A stretch of DNA of 40,000 nt, from positions 10,787,538-10,827,537 of the forward strand of contig CM022667.1 of assembly GCA_012295275.1 (NCBI GenBank), given 5' to 3'. The DNA comes from Chrysomallon squamiferum (Eukaryota; Mollusca; Gastropoda; Neomphalida; Peltospiridae). The notes below the pieces were generated by a model. It was not told the DNA's origin and ran no database searches. It worked only from the letters and a program-made list of their open reading frames with translations. Below are positions 19,990 to 31,805 of this stretch, one piece after another (within the stretch, counting starts at the first letter, position 1; each line of letters starts with the position of its first letter). Position numbers and translations under genes: made by a program.

Positions 19990-20430
19990 TTGCGCCAAAA
20001 GTGTAACCCGTAACCGTCTAATGTTTCCCCAGCGGCCAATAAATTAGAGACCGGGGTCAGTGCTCGTGTGAAATCGAGCCCGAAGTAAGACCCTGAAACT
20101 TTACATGACTAAACTGTCGCTCGCGGAGATGATAACGTTCTTGTCGCCGCGACACATTACGGAGCTAGTCCGCCGCTGTTTCGTATCGCCTCGAAGGAAG
20201 AAGAAGAAGAAAAAAACGTTTCTGTTCGAAACGCGTGAATTCCTCCTCTTTGATCCGAGCACCGGCGAATTTGATGTACGGTTAAAATCCGTGATAGACC
20301 CCCGTGTATTGGAAATTTTAATTAGGAAATGAAATTCATTAGGGTAATCAGTGAACATAACCCCCATGCCCTCCATAATTGCAGGGGTCGACTTTTACTG
20401 CCTGGGAAACGATTCAGTCTTTACGTCTGC
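19990..20430. promoter_or_regulatory. Candidate conserved non-coding island
   Basis: About 440 bp of CpG-rich unique sequence, broken only by an AAG/A run at 20200-20216. 20305-20345 is dense in AATTAG/TTAATT and CATTAG motifs. Both strands are open (plus 20105-20332, minus 20101-20376), as expected for stop-poor GC-richer DNA. Neither peptide shows a family signature. Confidence 0.3.
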
Positions 20431-20579
20431 TAATATGCACGAGACGAAGAAGAAGAAAAAAAAAAAAAAAATTAAAATTAAAAAATAAAAATAAAAGCAG
20501 AAGGACAAATCATGTTCTTTTTTTTTGATAAAAGATGTCGTTTAACGAACAACAACAAAAAAAAAATAAAAATAAAAAA

Positions 20580-20860
20580 TATCGTCGTCTGCAATTCTCG
20601 CTCGAGGCGGGAATTATTATATTTTTTGGCGGGAAAATATAATGTCGAACGAGACACGTTTTTCTGAAACGTAAAACCCCGTGAACACGGTTTTCTTCAA
20701 AGCGTTGCGAACGTTATCATTTTCTCCTGATTCGAAGCCGAGGGCGTCTTTGTGCGCCTGAATTATACGCTATTATATTCGCCACAGACAAATTATATCA
20801 TTTTTCTTGGATCATATTCATCTGTTCGCACGTTTGAAGTACGGATTCAGATTTCTAACA
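20580..20860. promoter_or_regulatory. Unique island with paired E2F-like sites
   Basis: TTTTTTGGCGGGAAAA (20622-20637) is a near-perfect E2F site. GGCGGGAA also occurs at 20606-20613, about 20 bp upstream in the same orientation. The rest is CpG-containing unique sequence without a gene. Confidence 0.3.
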
Positions 20861-20884
20861 CGCTATGTACTTATATTTGACTAA

Positions 20885-21024
20885 CAAAGCTTCAATTTTT
20901 ATTTTAAAAAAATAAAAAAATAAAAAAAAATATCTTCTTTATCTTAACCCTTATTATTATTCCTCCTTCCCAACCCCATCCCCGGTACAGTTTCTTTTTA
21001 AATTTAAATTTGAAAAAAAAATTA

Positions 21025-21079
<55 letters not shown>

Positions 21080-21480
21080 TAAACTGACGCAGTCGGTAAC
21101 AAAAAGATTTTCACATATTAATTTGTTGCCTTAGGTCATCAGGTGTCAAGAAGAAGAAAAAAAAAAATGATGTGCTTAATAACAAAGCAATTTTCTTTTC
21201 ATATTTCTTTTATAAGAAAGAAAAAAAGAAGATGAAGAAAACTTTAAGGGAAATTTAAAAAAAAAGACAAAAAAATCCCACATATTTCAATCCTGTGAAT
21301 AATATTTGACAAATATTTTATAATTATTTGTGTTTTTTTTTGTTGTTTTTTAATGTGTGTTAAATAATTGATTTTACTGTTTTATTTCTTCTATTTTAAA
21401 AAAGAAAAGGAAAAGAAAAAGAACAAAGGTTTCACCTTGCCGTTTATTTTGCACACTTACATCGAAATGATTATCATAAA
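20885..21480. repeat. Low-complexity A/T stretch with (ATT)n
   Basis: A-rich at 20905-20930, a perfect ATT run at 21028-21079, AAG/A junctions at 21150-21166 and 21215-21245, and T/A runs to 21420. Confidence 0.8.
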
Positions 21481-21639
21481 ATCAGCGATGACAAGACGTA
21501 GAAGATACTGCAGTCATTGTATAGTAATCTTATGACGACATTAATATGCAAATGACGCAAATTTTAAATGAAATGTGTTTATTGGGATTAATAACAAGTG
21601 GATTTGATTGTGTGGGAAGACATAAGTAGAATATAGGTG

Positions 21640-22235
<596 letters not shown>

Positions 22236-22239
22236 TTGG

Positions 22240-22251
22240 TTATTATTGTTG

Positions 22252-22306
<55 letters not shown>

Positions 22307-22338
22307 CGTTATTATTGTTATTATTATTAATATCATTA

Positions 22339-22381
<43 letters not shown>

Positions 22382-22408
22382 TGCTACTTACTACTATCAA
22401 TACTACTA

Positions 22409-22443
<35 letters not shown>

Positions 22444-22455
22444 TTATCAGTATAT

Positions 22456-22490
<35 letters not shown>

Positions 22491-22530
22491 TTACTTCTGC
22501 TACTACTATTACTACCACTATTTCTTTCTT
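22240..22530. repeat. (ATT)n then (ACT)n block
   Basis: About 290 bp: ATT with GTT variants (22253-22380), ACT (22380-22405), ATT (22408-22445), then ACT (22452-22520). It keeps a 145-codon plus frame open as an artefact (Leu/Tyr/Ile-rich). Confidence 0.96.
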
Positions 22531-22975
22531 ATAGTTCTTTTATCCATAAACAACGGTGCATTTCAATGATAGGTGGTGTATAACAGGGATATAATCCTGC
22601 CTAGTTATTTCTGTTCATTGGTAACGTTTGCATGTGATAGATGCATGTGTACCTGTTATTAAAATTCAAAGCATGGAGATTATATTTTCAAATGTCGTCT
22701 TACATGAATGCATTGCCTTTCACTGCAGAACAACAGAATAATTTTCTAATTAGCATTCAATGTCTCGGTGACAAATGCATTATTTGTCACTTTGCCATAA
22801 AATGTCCAACACAGCAACAAAGAAAGAACAAATGGGTGTTTTAATGGTTGTGTCGGAATATCTGTCTCAACAGCTACATAACATTTATTACGTTTGATAG
22901 TGTGTGTATATATATTTATGTTGACTTTGTACAAATAGGTAACTTTGTAACGATTATAGAAAGAACGTTATACGA
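22531..22975. other. Unique AT-rich stretch
   Basis: Non-repetitive. The 67-codon frame 22641-22844 has a Cys/His-containing segment but no recognisable zinc-finger spacing, so I do not call it. The stretch contains the perfect inverted repeat annotated next. Confidence 0.5.
22768..22790. other. Perfect 9-bp inverted repeat
   Basis: GTGACAAAT (22768-22776) and ATTTGTCAC (22782-22790) flank a 5-nt GCATT loop, inside otherwise unique sequence. It could be a dimeric protein-binding site or an RNA hairpin. Confidence 0.7.
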
Positions 22976-23245
22976 AATATCTATATCTACAACTATATCT
23001 ATAACCATATCTATGTCTGTCTCTATGTCTCTATGTCTGTCTGTCTAACCATCCATCCATCTATCTGTCTTCTATCTATCTGTCAATCTAGCTATCTATA
23101 TATGTATCTGTGTGTGTGTGTGTGTGTGTATGTGTTTGTACATAAATTCATTTAAACATATGTGATGTATACATAGATAGATGTTTGTGTGTCTATATCT
23201 CTATATGTATCTATGTATCTCCCTGTCTGTCTGTCTGTCCACATA
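22976..23245. repeat. Degenerate (TATC)/(TCTG) tetranucleotide block
   Basis: TATC, TCTG and CATC units mixed with a TG run (23110-23128), ending in TCTG at 23224-23240. Confidence 0.85.
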
Positions 23246-23282
23246 TAGAAAACACATAACGTCTTGTAGTAAATTCATAATA

Positions 23283-23363
23283 TTGTTGTTGTAGTTGTTG
23301 TTGCTGTTGTTGTTGTTATTATTATTATTATTATTGTTGTTGTTGTTGTTGCCGTTGTTGTTG
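23283..23363. repeat. (GTT)n/(ATT)n block
   Basis: GTT units flank a short ATT run. Confidence 0.95.
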
Positions 23364-23384
23364 ACTAACCCACACTGATTAATT

Positions 23385-23765
23385 TCATTACGTTCGGCTT
23401 CGTTCGGCTAAGCTCGGCTTAACTCGACAACCTTCGTAAGTGGTTACGTTCCCTTTCACCTGATTGGTTGCCGACGTTTCGTGCGGCCTTCAAATCATGT
23501 GACTTGCAATCAGCGAGACCGGATGTCCAACTCTGGACTCGTAATTTCCATCTCCCGTGGCTAGTTTACGAGATTTTATCGTCGATCTCAAATAGGAACT
23601 TCATCAGGGGCACGGAAATATGTAGATTTTTAGTCTCGTTACCGAGATGAACCGCGCTGCAAAACATAAAGCCGAGAGTGCCCGACCACACGCGATGTCG
23701 ACTCGTCTCGAAAAGTAACGAACGTGTAACTAGATTTGCTATAGTGGCACAGCATTAAGCGAAAT
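23385..23765. promoter_or_regulatory. CpG-rich unique island with CCAAT and ETS matches
   Basis: Starts with a short 10-bp-spaced repeat of TTCGGCT/CTCGGCT (23393-23420). ATTGG (23463-23467, reverse CCAAT) and ACCGGATGT (23518-23526, ETS type) follow. The 60-codon frame 23468-23650 is unrecognised. This is promoter-like composition without a visible gene. Confidence 0.3.
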
Positions 23766-23844
23766 CTTTTCACTTAAATTGATGAAATTTCTGATCCCAT
23801 TTACTCATATATATATATGTATATCTAGAGCTTGTTAATCATCG

Positions 23845-24052
23845 TAGTTCGCAGTCGTAGTCGTAGTCGTAATCGTTGTCGTAGTAGTTGCTGTAGTCGT
23901 AATAGAAATGGTAGCAGGTAGAAGTAGCAGTAGTGAGTAATTGTAGTAAAAGTAGTAGCAATAGTAGCAGTAGTAGTAGTAGTAATAATTATGATGATGA
24001 CGATGACGATCGTAATGATGATAACAACAACAACAGCAGCAGCAGCAACAGT
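23845..24052. repeat. (GTC)/(AGT)/(GAT)/(AAC)/(AGC) trinucleotide block
   Basis: Trinucleotides of changing type in one three-base phase. The minus frame is a Tyr/Thr/Cys-rich artefact. Confidence 0.93.
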
Positions 24053-24059
24053 AAAACAT

Positions 24060-24372
24060 CAGCTTTTTAAAACCAAGGTAATTAAAACAAATCGAGACAT
24101 CTGTATTTATTTGTCATCCATCTCGATGAATTAAATCAGTTCCGCACACACCTTCATGAATTATGTTTTATTTATCAGCAGAAGGATTTACAAGTGTAAT
24201 TACAGTAGTAATATGAATCCTTATTATATCTAGTGTATATTCAGTATGTTAATTTATTTACATACACTTTAATAAAGAATCTTTTGTTATGCAAAAAACA
24301 AAAACAAAAAACCCCAAAACAGGACCTTGGACAACGGTAATATCATTTTGCATACAAGTTGTTCTATTATTT
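24060..24372. other. Unique AT-rich stretch
   Basis: No repeats apart from an A-rich patch at 24295-24310. No gene. Confidence 0.5.
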
Positions 24373-24510
24373 CATTCATCCATCATTTGTCCATCCATCC
24401 ATCCATCCATCATCCATCCATCCATCCATCCATCCATATATATCGCCATCTCTCCTCACCTATTTTTTTCTTTTATTTTCTCTCTGTCTCTCTCTCTCTC
24501 TCTCACAACG
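24373..24510. repeat. (CCAT)n and CT-rich block
   Basis: CCAT units (24377-24436), then T- and CT-rich sequence to 24504. A poly-A run follows further on at 24639-24667. Confidence 0.92.
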
Positions 24511-24714
24511 CCATTAAATTACATTTACGATTGTATTTATTTTATTTTATTTATACTCGATTCAAATACCAGATCACTAATGTAATAAAAGCAAGTACAC
24601 GAGCCGCGGTGAGAAAAACCAGACACAGATTAAATAAATAAAAAAAAAAAAAAAAAAATAAAAAAAACCCACCTCACCTCATTCATCAATCTCATCTATC
24701 TTCTCTCAGCTTCT

Positions 24715-25125
24715 CGGAAATGACGCAAAAAGCGTATTTTATTATTTCTCCTAATTCTTGTATTTAACATTAAAAGCGTTATTATAAAGAAAGAGATTCT
24801 TTCGGACCTGGCTAATAATTTTTCCTGAACTCCTCAAATTAACTACGGGGAGACGAGGATTAATCAGACTGTGAAGAACTGTTATAAAAATTCTTAGCGT
24901 TAATGCAATAATGTGATAAGGAATATGATCTCGGAGCTAAATTATGTCTACGGTTGATTCTGATTTCTGCTAATAACAATCTCGTTAATGTTCCCGAACT
25001 TCGCCATTACGCCACAGGACACTGAGGAATTTGTAGCGTCGCTTAGCTTTTCATAATTAGTCCGACGCACGGCCGATTAGACACCGAAATCTTTAGTTGC
25101 GCCGTACACATCTGCGAGCCAACAC

Positions 25126-25127
<2 letters not shown>
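24715..25127. promoter_or_regulatory. Candidate conserved non-coding island rich in homeodomain sites
   Basis: About 400 bp without simple repeats. It includes GGATTAATC (24857-24865; bicoid/Otx-type K50 core with the palindrome GATTAATC) and many TAAT/ATTA cores. CGCCATTACGCCA near 25003 foreshadows the array that follows. A poly-A run (25128-25156) separates it from that array. Confidence 0.3.
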
Positions 25128-25161
<34 letters not shown>

Positions 25162-25175
25162 TCAATCAGTTTGAA

Positions 25176-25533
25176 GACGTCATTATTATTCAACTTCCGG
25201 ACATTTTTTTTTGTCCTTTTTCTGACGCCATTATTACAGACATCCGGTTTTTATTTTATTTTTTTGACGCCATTATAAAACACATCTGAGAATCCTTTTA
25301 TTTTATTTTTATTTTTTTTTTTTTCTTCATCGCCATTATTATTATTATTATTATTATATTCATCCGGGCACTTTTTTTTACTTTTTTTTCCCCCTAGACG
25401 CCATTATGTCACCTATCGGAGGCCTTTGCTCGGTTATTTCTCACTCCATTACGAGGTATATCCGGGTCTATTTCTGACGCCATTATTATGTACATCCGGG
25501 GATTTCTCTGACGCCATTATTGGCTACATCCGG
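25176..25533. promoter_or_regulatory. Eight-unit diverged array of GACGCCATTATT / ACATCCGG
   Basis: Units begin near 25176, 25224, 25266, 25328, 25397, 25443, 25476 and 25510. Each joins a GACGCCATTAT-like half to an ACATCCGG-like half with nearly constant spacing; the cores of units 1-3, 5, 7 and 8 are 23-25 nt long. The linkers are variable T-rich sequence of about 10-45 nt. Units 7 and 8 are closest to each other, and units 3, 4 and 6 are most changed. The first half resembles a CGCCAT (YY1-type) site and the second the ETS core CCGGA/T. Constraint on the cores while linkers drift is what a binding-site array would show; an old minisatellite is the alternative. Confidence 0.6.
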
Positions 25534-25870
25534 GACTTTCTGCAGCGGGTGTTCCGACGGCGGTGAAAAACGATAGCGCGAACATTGTCATAAAAATAAA
25601 AGGAAATTTGTCATAAATCATCGTTTGCTTTTGACTCGGCGGACGAAAATATTCCGTGACGTTGGCGATTTCATCGTCGACAACGCTTCCTACGTGTCGA
25701 TATTTCTCTCCAGGATTTCGCCGCGCGGAACGCGAGCAAGTAACGGACCCAGAAATTTCCACATCAAGATACATCTGCAGTAATTTATTACCCAATAAAT
25801 GATATATCGCATGTTAATTCCAATCACGGTCAATAGAAAAGGAATTTTTCATTCCTATAATTCAAAATAC
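25534..25870. other. CpG-rich unique segment after the array
   Basis: Open on the minus strand from 25517 to 25795 (92 codons) without a recognisable domain. The frame runs into the repeat array, which argues against a gene. It contains CGTGACGTTGGCG and CGCCGCGCGG CpG clusters. It may be the functional partner of the array, for example a promoter. Confidence 0.35.
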
Positions 25871-25885
25871 CACGTCAAATGGATA

Positions 25886-25898
25886 TAAAAAAAAAAAA

Positions 25899-25931
<33 letters not shown>

Positions 25932-26317
25932 AAAAAAAAAAAAAAGAAGCTAAAAATGATCCTTTTCTGGTTCTTGTCATTTGATTAAAGCCAAAAGAAA
26001 ATGTTGAATTTATCCAGGATCTCTGGGTTTTTTAATTAATAAAATTTAAACCATAAACTCCAAATGAGGAACGGGGAGAGAGAGAGAGAGAAAAAAAAAA
26101 AAAAAAAAAAAATTAACGGCCCAACTCGATTGATCATCGTAAAAGCATCGTAAGCAAAAATAACGTCCCGGACATCAATCTATGTTACAATTTTTTTCAA
26201 TTATTTCCCCTTGTGTTGTTCTCCATTTGTTTTAATTACTGCTTAATCTAGTAATCGGCTGTGCCCTTTGTTCCTCCCCTTTTTACCACTTGCATTGCCC
26301 AAGCACCTCCCCAATTT

Positions 26318-26359
<42 letters not shown>

Positions 26360-26410
26360 AAAAAGCGAACAAACGAAACAACTAAACAACAAAAGAATTA
26401 CGCAGGAAAA
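25886..26410. repeat. Poly-A runs with unique spacers
   Basis: A-rich runs at 25888-25945, 26092-26111 (after a GA run at 26074-26091) and 26320-26348. Between them lie two unique spacers of about 130-200 bp with no gene. Confidence 0.85.
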
Positions 26411-26429
26411 AAATTAAAAAATGACACAG

Positions 26430-26700
26430 CTACTACTACTACTACTACCACTCTATTATTACTACTGCTACTACATACACTATTACTACTTGTACTTGCA
26501 CTACTGTTCCTACTTGTACCATTACCACAAGTTATTGTTTAACTGCACTACTATTATAAATTCTACTATGACTGTTGCTACTACTAATACTTCTACTACT
26601 ACTACACCACCACCACTATTTCTACTTCTACTACTACAACTACTACTACTGTTGCTGCAACTTCTACAACTACTACTACTACTACTACTACTACTTACAC
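26430..26700. repeat. (ACT)n degenerate trinucleotide block
   Basis: About 270 bp of ACT units with GCT, ACC, ACA and TTC variants in a three-base phase. Confidence 0.95.
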
Positions 26701-26744
26701 TATGGAAATCAAATGAGATTACGTTTCATCTTTGTGTAAATAAA

Positions 26745-26906
26745 TGAGTAAACATCAAACAGACAAAAGTAAATAAATAAATAAAGACGTAAATAAACAA
26801 ATAAATAATAAAATAAATATATAAGCAAGCAAATAAGCAAACAAACAACGAGAAAGCTTTAAAAAAATATATTAATAAAATAATAATGACAAATACATAG
26901 ATATTG

Positions 26907-26943
<37 letters not shown>

Positions 26944-27025
26944 AAAAATACAGAATGAGAAAAATATAGACAAACATAAAGAAAACCAAAAAAGAAAAAA
27001 AAAAAAAAAACAGAAAAATGAAATA
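26745..27025. repeat. A-rich (AAAT)n and poly-A block
   Basis: AAAT/CAAA units (26770-26850) and A runs at 26906-26938 and about 26994-27010. The minus-strand 120-codon Phe-rich frame is an artefact. Confidence 0.93.
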
Positions 27026-27029
27026 AAAT

Positions 27030-27525
27030 TTGTTTCGCCTTGCATTAATACCGCGCCGCAATATAAATAATTTCGCGACAAACAACAAAAGATCTTGTAT
27101 ATTTAGTGGGCAGCGCTGTTAACCAAACATGAATATTAATAAAACATTTTTACATTATAACTCGCACCGTGCACAAAAAGAGATGAACACAATACTAGTC
27201 TTACAGAATATCTCGAAGTAATTCGCTCTGCATGTGGGTATATTGACTTTCATTTGTGTGTACCGACGTAAGGCCTATGTGTTACCTATCATTTCGGAAT
27301 TTGCTGCAGTATTTGCTCAAGCAATATACACGCTGTCGCGCTCAATAGGGGTATTATTCAGGGTGTAAGCGAGGGTATTGGTAAGGCGATGAGCCGGCCA
27401 TGTGATACAGATTTAATATTAGTGGGCTGTCTTTGAAATACAAATTCGAAGATTGACGCTCGAATGAGAAGTGGTTGTGGATATGATATTGATTGCTTGT
27501 TTATTGTATGTTGCGGATAATGAAT
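27030..27525. promoter_or_regulatory. Candidate conserved non-coding island
   Basis: The longest repeat-free stretch in this half, about 490 bp, with moderate GC and several CpGs. No frame of note is open. It holds CCGCGCCGC near 27050 and AATATTAATAA near 27132. It lies next to a giant TG/GA microsatellite. Confidence 0.25.
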
Positions 27526-27526
27526 A

Positions 27527-28404
<878 letters not shown>

Positions 28405-28924
28405 ATTCCCTCACTCGCTAGAGAATATCTAAGTTGAAAGAAATAAATACCATTATTAACTGTCAGTTTCTAAACTCGACCTTTCACCCATAAATTAACT
28501 TATCTTATGAAAATGTAACGTACGCTGAAATGAAAAGAACAAAAAAAAAAAATTTAACAAAATTTAAAGTTATAATCTGCCAGAGCGTAATCAAAATAAT
28601 GTACATTATCAATTCATATTAGTTTTCCGCTTGAAATAAATTACGAAATGAACATTGATATAAACGACTGTTCAAACAAAACTGACAATTTGAATCGTGG
28701 GTTCGTGCCCAAGCTCGGTTTATTAACGAAAAATGTTGATAACCAATTTTTATTTTTATTTTATTATCTTTTTTTCTTAATATCAGCAGTCAACAAGATT
28801 TAACTTATCAGTTTTGTTATTTTTTTTTTATGGGCTCGAGTCTGAATAAGAAAAATGGACAGTTTTTTATTCATTACCCTAAGTAATAAAATTAAACTTA
28901 AAGATGGTCTTATTGAATATATGT
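28405..28924. other. Unique AT-rich stretch
   Basis: No simple repeats except short A and T runs. GGTTCGTGCCC (28700-28710) resembles a Pol III B box, but no A box or tRNA fold is visible upstream. No gene. Confidence 0.5.
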
Positions 28925-29128
<204 letters not shown>

Positions 29129-29458
29129 TTGCATATTTATGCTGGGTGAATATAACTGATAACATAATTTATTTTTATTATTATTTTTTTTCCTGTTCTC
29201 GATACTTCCTCAATAATTAAATTTACTCTTCAACACAAACACATCTGCAAATACTTCCACAGTTGATCTACGCATGCTCTCACACAAAATCTTTCCCATA
29301 ATTCCCCGATAAAATGCATGGCACGTGCTGAATTAAAATAAAAACAAAAATTTCACAAAAGTTACAAATTCCTTTCACGAAAATCAAAATATTTTATTTA
29401 CTTTTTTTTTTTAAATAAATATTAAATTTTGCATTCTTTCGTCGCTCTCCGCCACGTC
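29129..29458. other. Unique AT-rich stretch
   Basis: No gene. GCACGTGC at 29321-29328 is an E-box palindrome. Confidence 0.5.
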
Positions 29459-29700
29459 AAAAAAAAAAAAAAAAAAAAAAAATTCCTTCCCAAGATTCTT
29501 TGCGAACCAACATGGCGGCGCGTGTTGGTGTTTGATCTTCAAAATTCCGACAGACTAGTTGGCATTAAATTGATATTTGTAAAACTGGGGTATGATCGCC
29601 AGGCTAATATTTATGCAGACAATATGCGGGGGCTGTTCTCTGTGTTATCAAACGCCAATATAATGTTGAGATAAAAATACCAAGCGTGTGTTGTTTTTTT
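29459..29700 (+). promoter_or_regulatory. Poly-A run followed by YY1-type site
   Basis: Poly-A occupies about 29459-29482. AACATGGCGGC (29509-29519) is a full match to the YY1 consensus AAnATGGCGGC. The frame that spans it (29429-29674) has no known domain. In animals this motif is often found at TATA-less starts of transcription, so a minor promoter is possible. Confidence 0.3.
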
Positions 29701-29905
29701 TTTGAAAAGTCATATCAAATTGTGGCGTGGATCTCGGAATATTTGTCTTTCTGAGAAATAAAACAATTTGCCAACAATAAAGGCGAGGGTTTATTTTTTT
29801 TTCTCTCTCTTTCTTTTTTTCTGTTCGTTGTGTCAGCGAGGTTTTTTTTTTTTTTGCTTATTACTAGATGATATACGAGATGTTACTGATGTTTATATGA
29901 TATTT
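29701..29905. other. T-rich, low-information spacer
   Basis: T runs at 29692-29703, 29801-29820 and 29841-29855. No gene. Confidence 0.6.
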
Positions 29906-29907
29906 CC

Positions 29908-30338
29908 ATGACTGTTGTTGCTGTTGGTGTTGTTGCTGTTGTCGTTTCCTCTGCTGCAAGTTCTACTGTTATCACAATCACCACAATTACTTACATTGTT
30001 ACTATTACTACTACTACCGCTGCTGCTGCAACTACTACTACCACACCTGCTACTGCTACTACTACTAATGTTACTACTATACTACTACTACCGCTACTAC
30101 TACTATTATTATTACCATTGCTACTGCTATAACTATTACAACTACTATTTCAGATGTAATAAAACAATGACAGCAAATATAATTTATATGATAATAATGA
30201 TATAGTGATGACAATTATGATAACAATAATTACCATGGTTATATTAATAACAGCAATGAAAAATAATGAAAATAACGATGATGGCTTTGATGACGATAAC
30301 AATAAAGCAACAACAGCAACGACAACGACAATAATAAC

Positions 30339-30401
<63 letters not shown>

Positions 30402-30402
30402 T
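29908..30402. repeat. (GTT)/(ACT) and (AAT) trinucleotide blocks
   Basis: GTT/GCT (29912-29950), ACT/GCT/ACC/ATT (29950-30150), a unique AT-rich gap, then GAT/AAC/AAT (30190-30402) with a perfect AAT run at about 30335-30400. Confidence 0.95.
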
Positions 30403-30790
30403 TGAAAATCGTGTAATTTCAATTTGGAAGCAAACAGCTGAAATAACAACATGGCCTTTTTAATTTTTAAAATTTAATTATTATTATTTTTTCCTTTTTT
30501 TTTCAAAATGTAAATTACAGAGACAAGGAGCATCACGTGACTTTTATAAGCCGACACGTGATCTTTGTAAAATGCCTCAAGGACTTCAGATCCTTCCCAG
30601 GCTCTAACTCAGATTTCCCCCCACCACACCCCTCCCCCCACCATCCCCCGACCTTCCCTAAAGAGCATTTCTGAAACGAGGCTGAGGAACAGCTGCTGGA
30701 ACCCGAACCGTGTTTTTAAAACCACTGAAGCGTGGAATATGATAAGCCCTCACACAAAACGAGAAAACTGAATGTGTAATTTGCTGGTTT
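30403..30790. promoter_or_regulatory. Unique segment with paired E-boxes
   Basis: TCACGTGA (30533-30540) and ACACGTGA (30554-30561) lie 21 bp apart, two helical turns. A C-rich run follows at 30618-30650. No gene is recognised. Confidence 0.3.
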
Positions 30791-30815
30791 ATGATTTTTT
30801 TTTTTTTTCTTCTTC

Positions 30816-30858
<43 letters not shown>

Positions 30859-31440
30859 CTAACTATATATATTTAAAAATGACAGGTCTTTTGATACACG
30901 GGTAGCTAAAACAACAAATTCTTATAGCGGGATTGTTACGATATTTTTTTTTTTTTATTATTTATTCGTCCCGTCCTTTTTAGTTTCTTTGTGGTGGTAT
31001 CGTGTATTTATTTATTAGAGATTTCAATAAAAACGCTCGAGATATATAACGTGTTACTTACTACTGACTGTAAAAATATTGTACGTGAATAATAATAATA
31101 GTGACTTAGCGACTCTGGTTTATGTCATAAACAAAATGGAAACTTGAGACACGTAACAGAAGATGTTGTTTACAATTTTGTTCTATTTTAAAACTGGTCT
31201 TAATTACCTTGAAATGGAATAAAGTATTAAAAAGCCGAATGCACATAAATATAAACACGAATATAAAATATAGACTTTGTGCGGTCTTTTATTTTCTTTT
31301 ATATTTGTTAATAAATATGAGAAATATGGAGAAGGAAACAGCAATGTGCAATGACTTCGGGTATTCTCGTATATTTCCGTATATTCCCGTGAAATGAAAT
31401 GTTTGGGATGTCGGAGATCATCCAATGTGAGAAGCAGTGA
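30791..31440. other. T-rich, (ATT)n and unique stretch
   Basis: T and CTT run at 30796-30820, ATT at 30822-30858, T run at 30943-30957, and unique AT-rich sequence to 31440. No gene. Confidence 0.6.
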
Positions 31441-31444
31441 CATA

Positions 31445-31588
31445 ACTACTACTACTACTACTACTACTACAACTACTGCTACTACTGCTGCTACTACTAC
31501 TACTACCATCATCACCACCACTGCTACTATTACTACAACAAAAACAAACAAAAACTACTGCTACCAGTCCTACTAAAACCATTGATAT

Positions 31589-31625
<37 letters not shown>

Positions 31626-31759
31626 GCTGTTGCTGCTACCACTACTACTTCTACTACTACTACTATTGCTACCACTACCACTACTACTTCTACTACTTCT
31701 AGTACTACTACTGTTACTGTTACTATTATATCTATTATTATTATTATCATTATTATTAA

Positions 31760-31804
<45 letters not shown>
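31445..31804. repeat. (ACT)n then (ATT)n block
   Basis: About 360 bp: ACT with GCT, ACC and CAT variants (31447-31720) turning into ATT (31732-31804). It keeps frames open on both strands (Leu, Val and Ser/Thr-rich artefacts). Confidence 0.96.

Positions 31805-31805
<1 letters not shown>

Noticed and set aside
20101-20376. Overlapping unique-looking frames on both strands
   Set aside because: Equally open on both strands, no family signature, and interrupted by an AAG/A run; explained by low stop density in GC-richer DNA.
25517-25795. 92-codon minus-strand frame
   Set aside because: Unrecognised product and its 3' end runs into the motif array; no splice or promoter support.
28700-28710. 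Pol III B-box-like GGTTCGTGCCC, and GGTTCAATCC at 39915-39924, as tRNA or SINE
   Set aside because: No A box or cloverleaf upstream and no shared body between the two sites.
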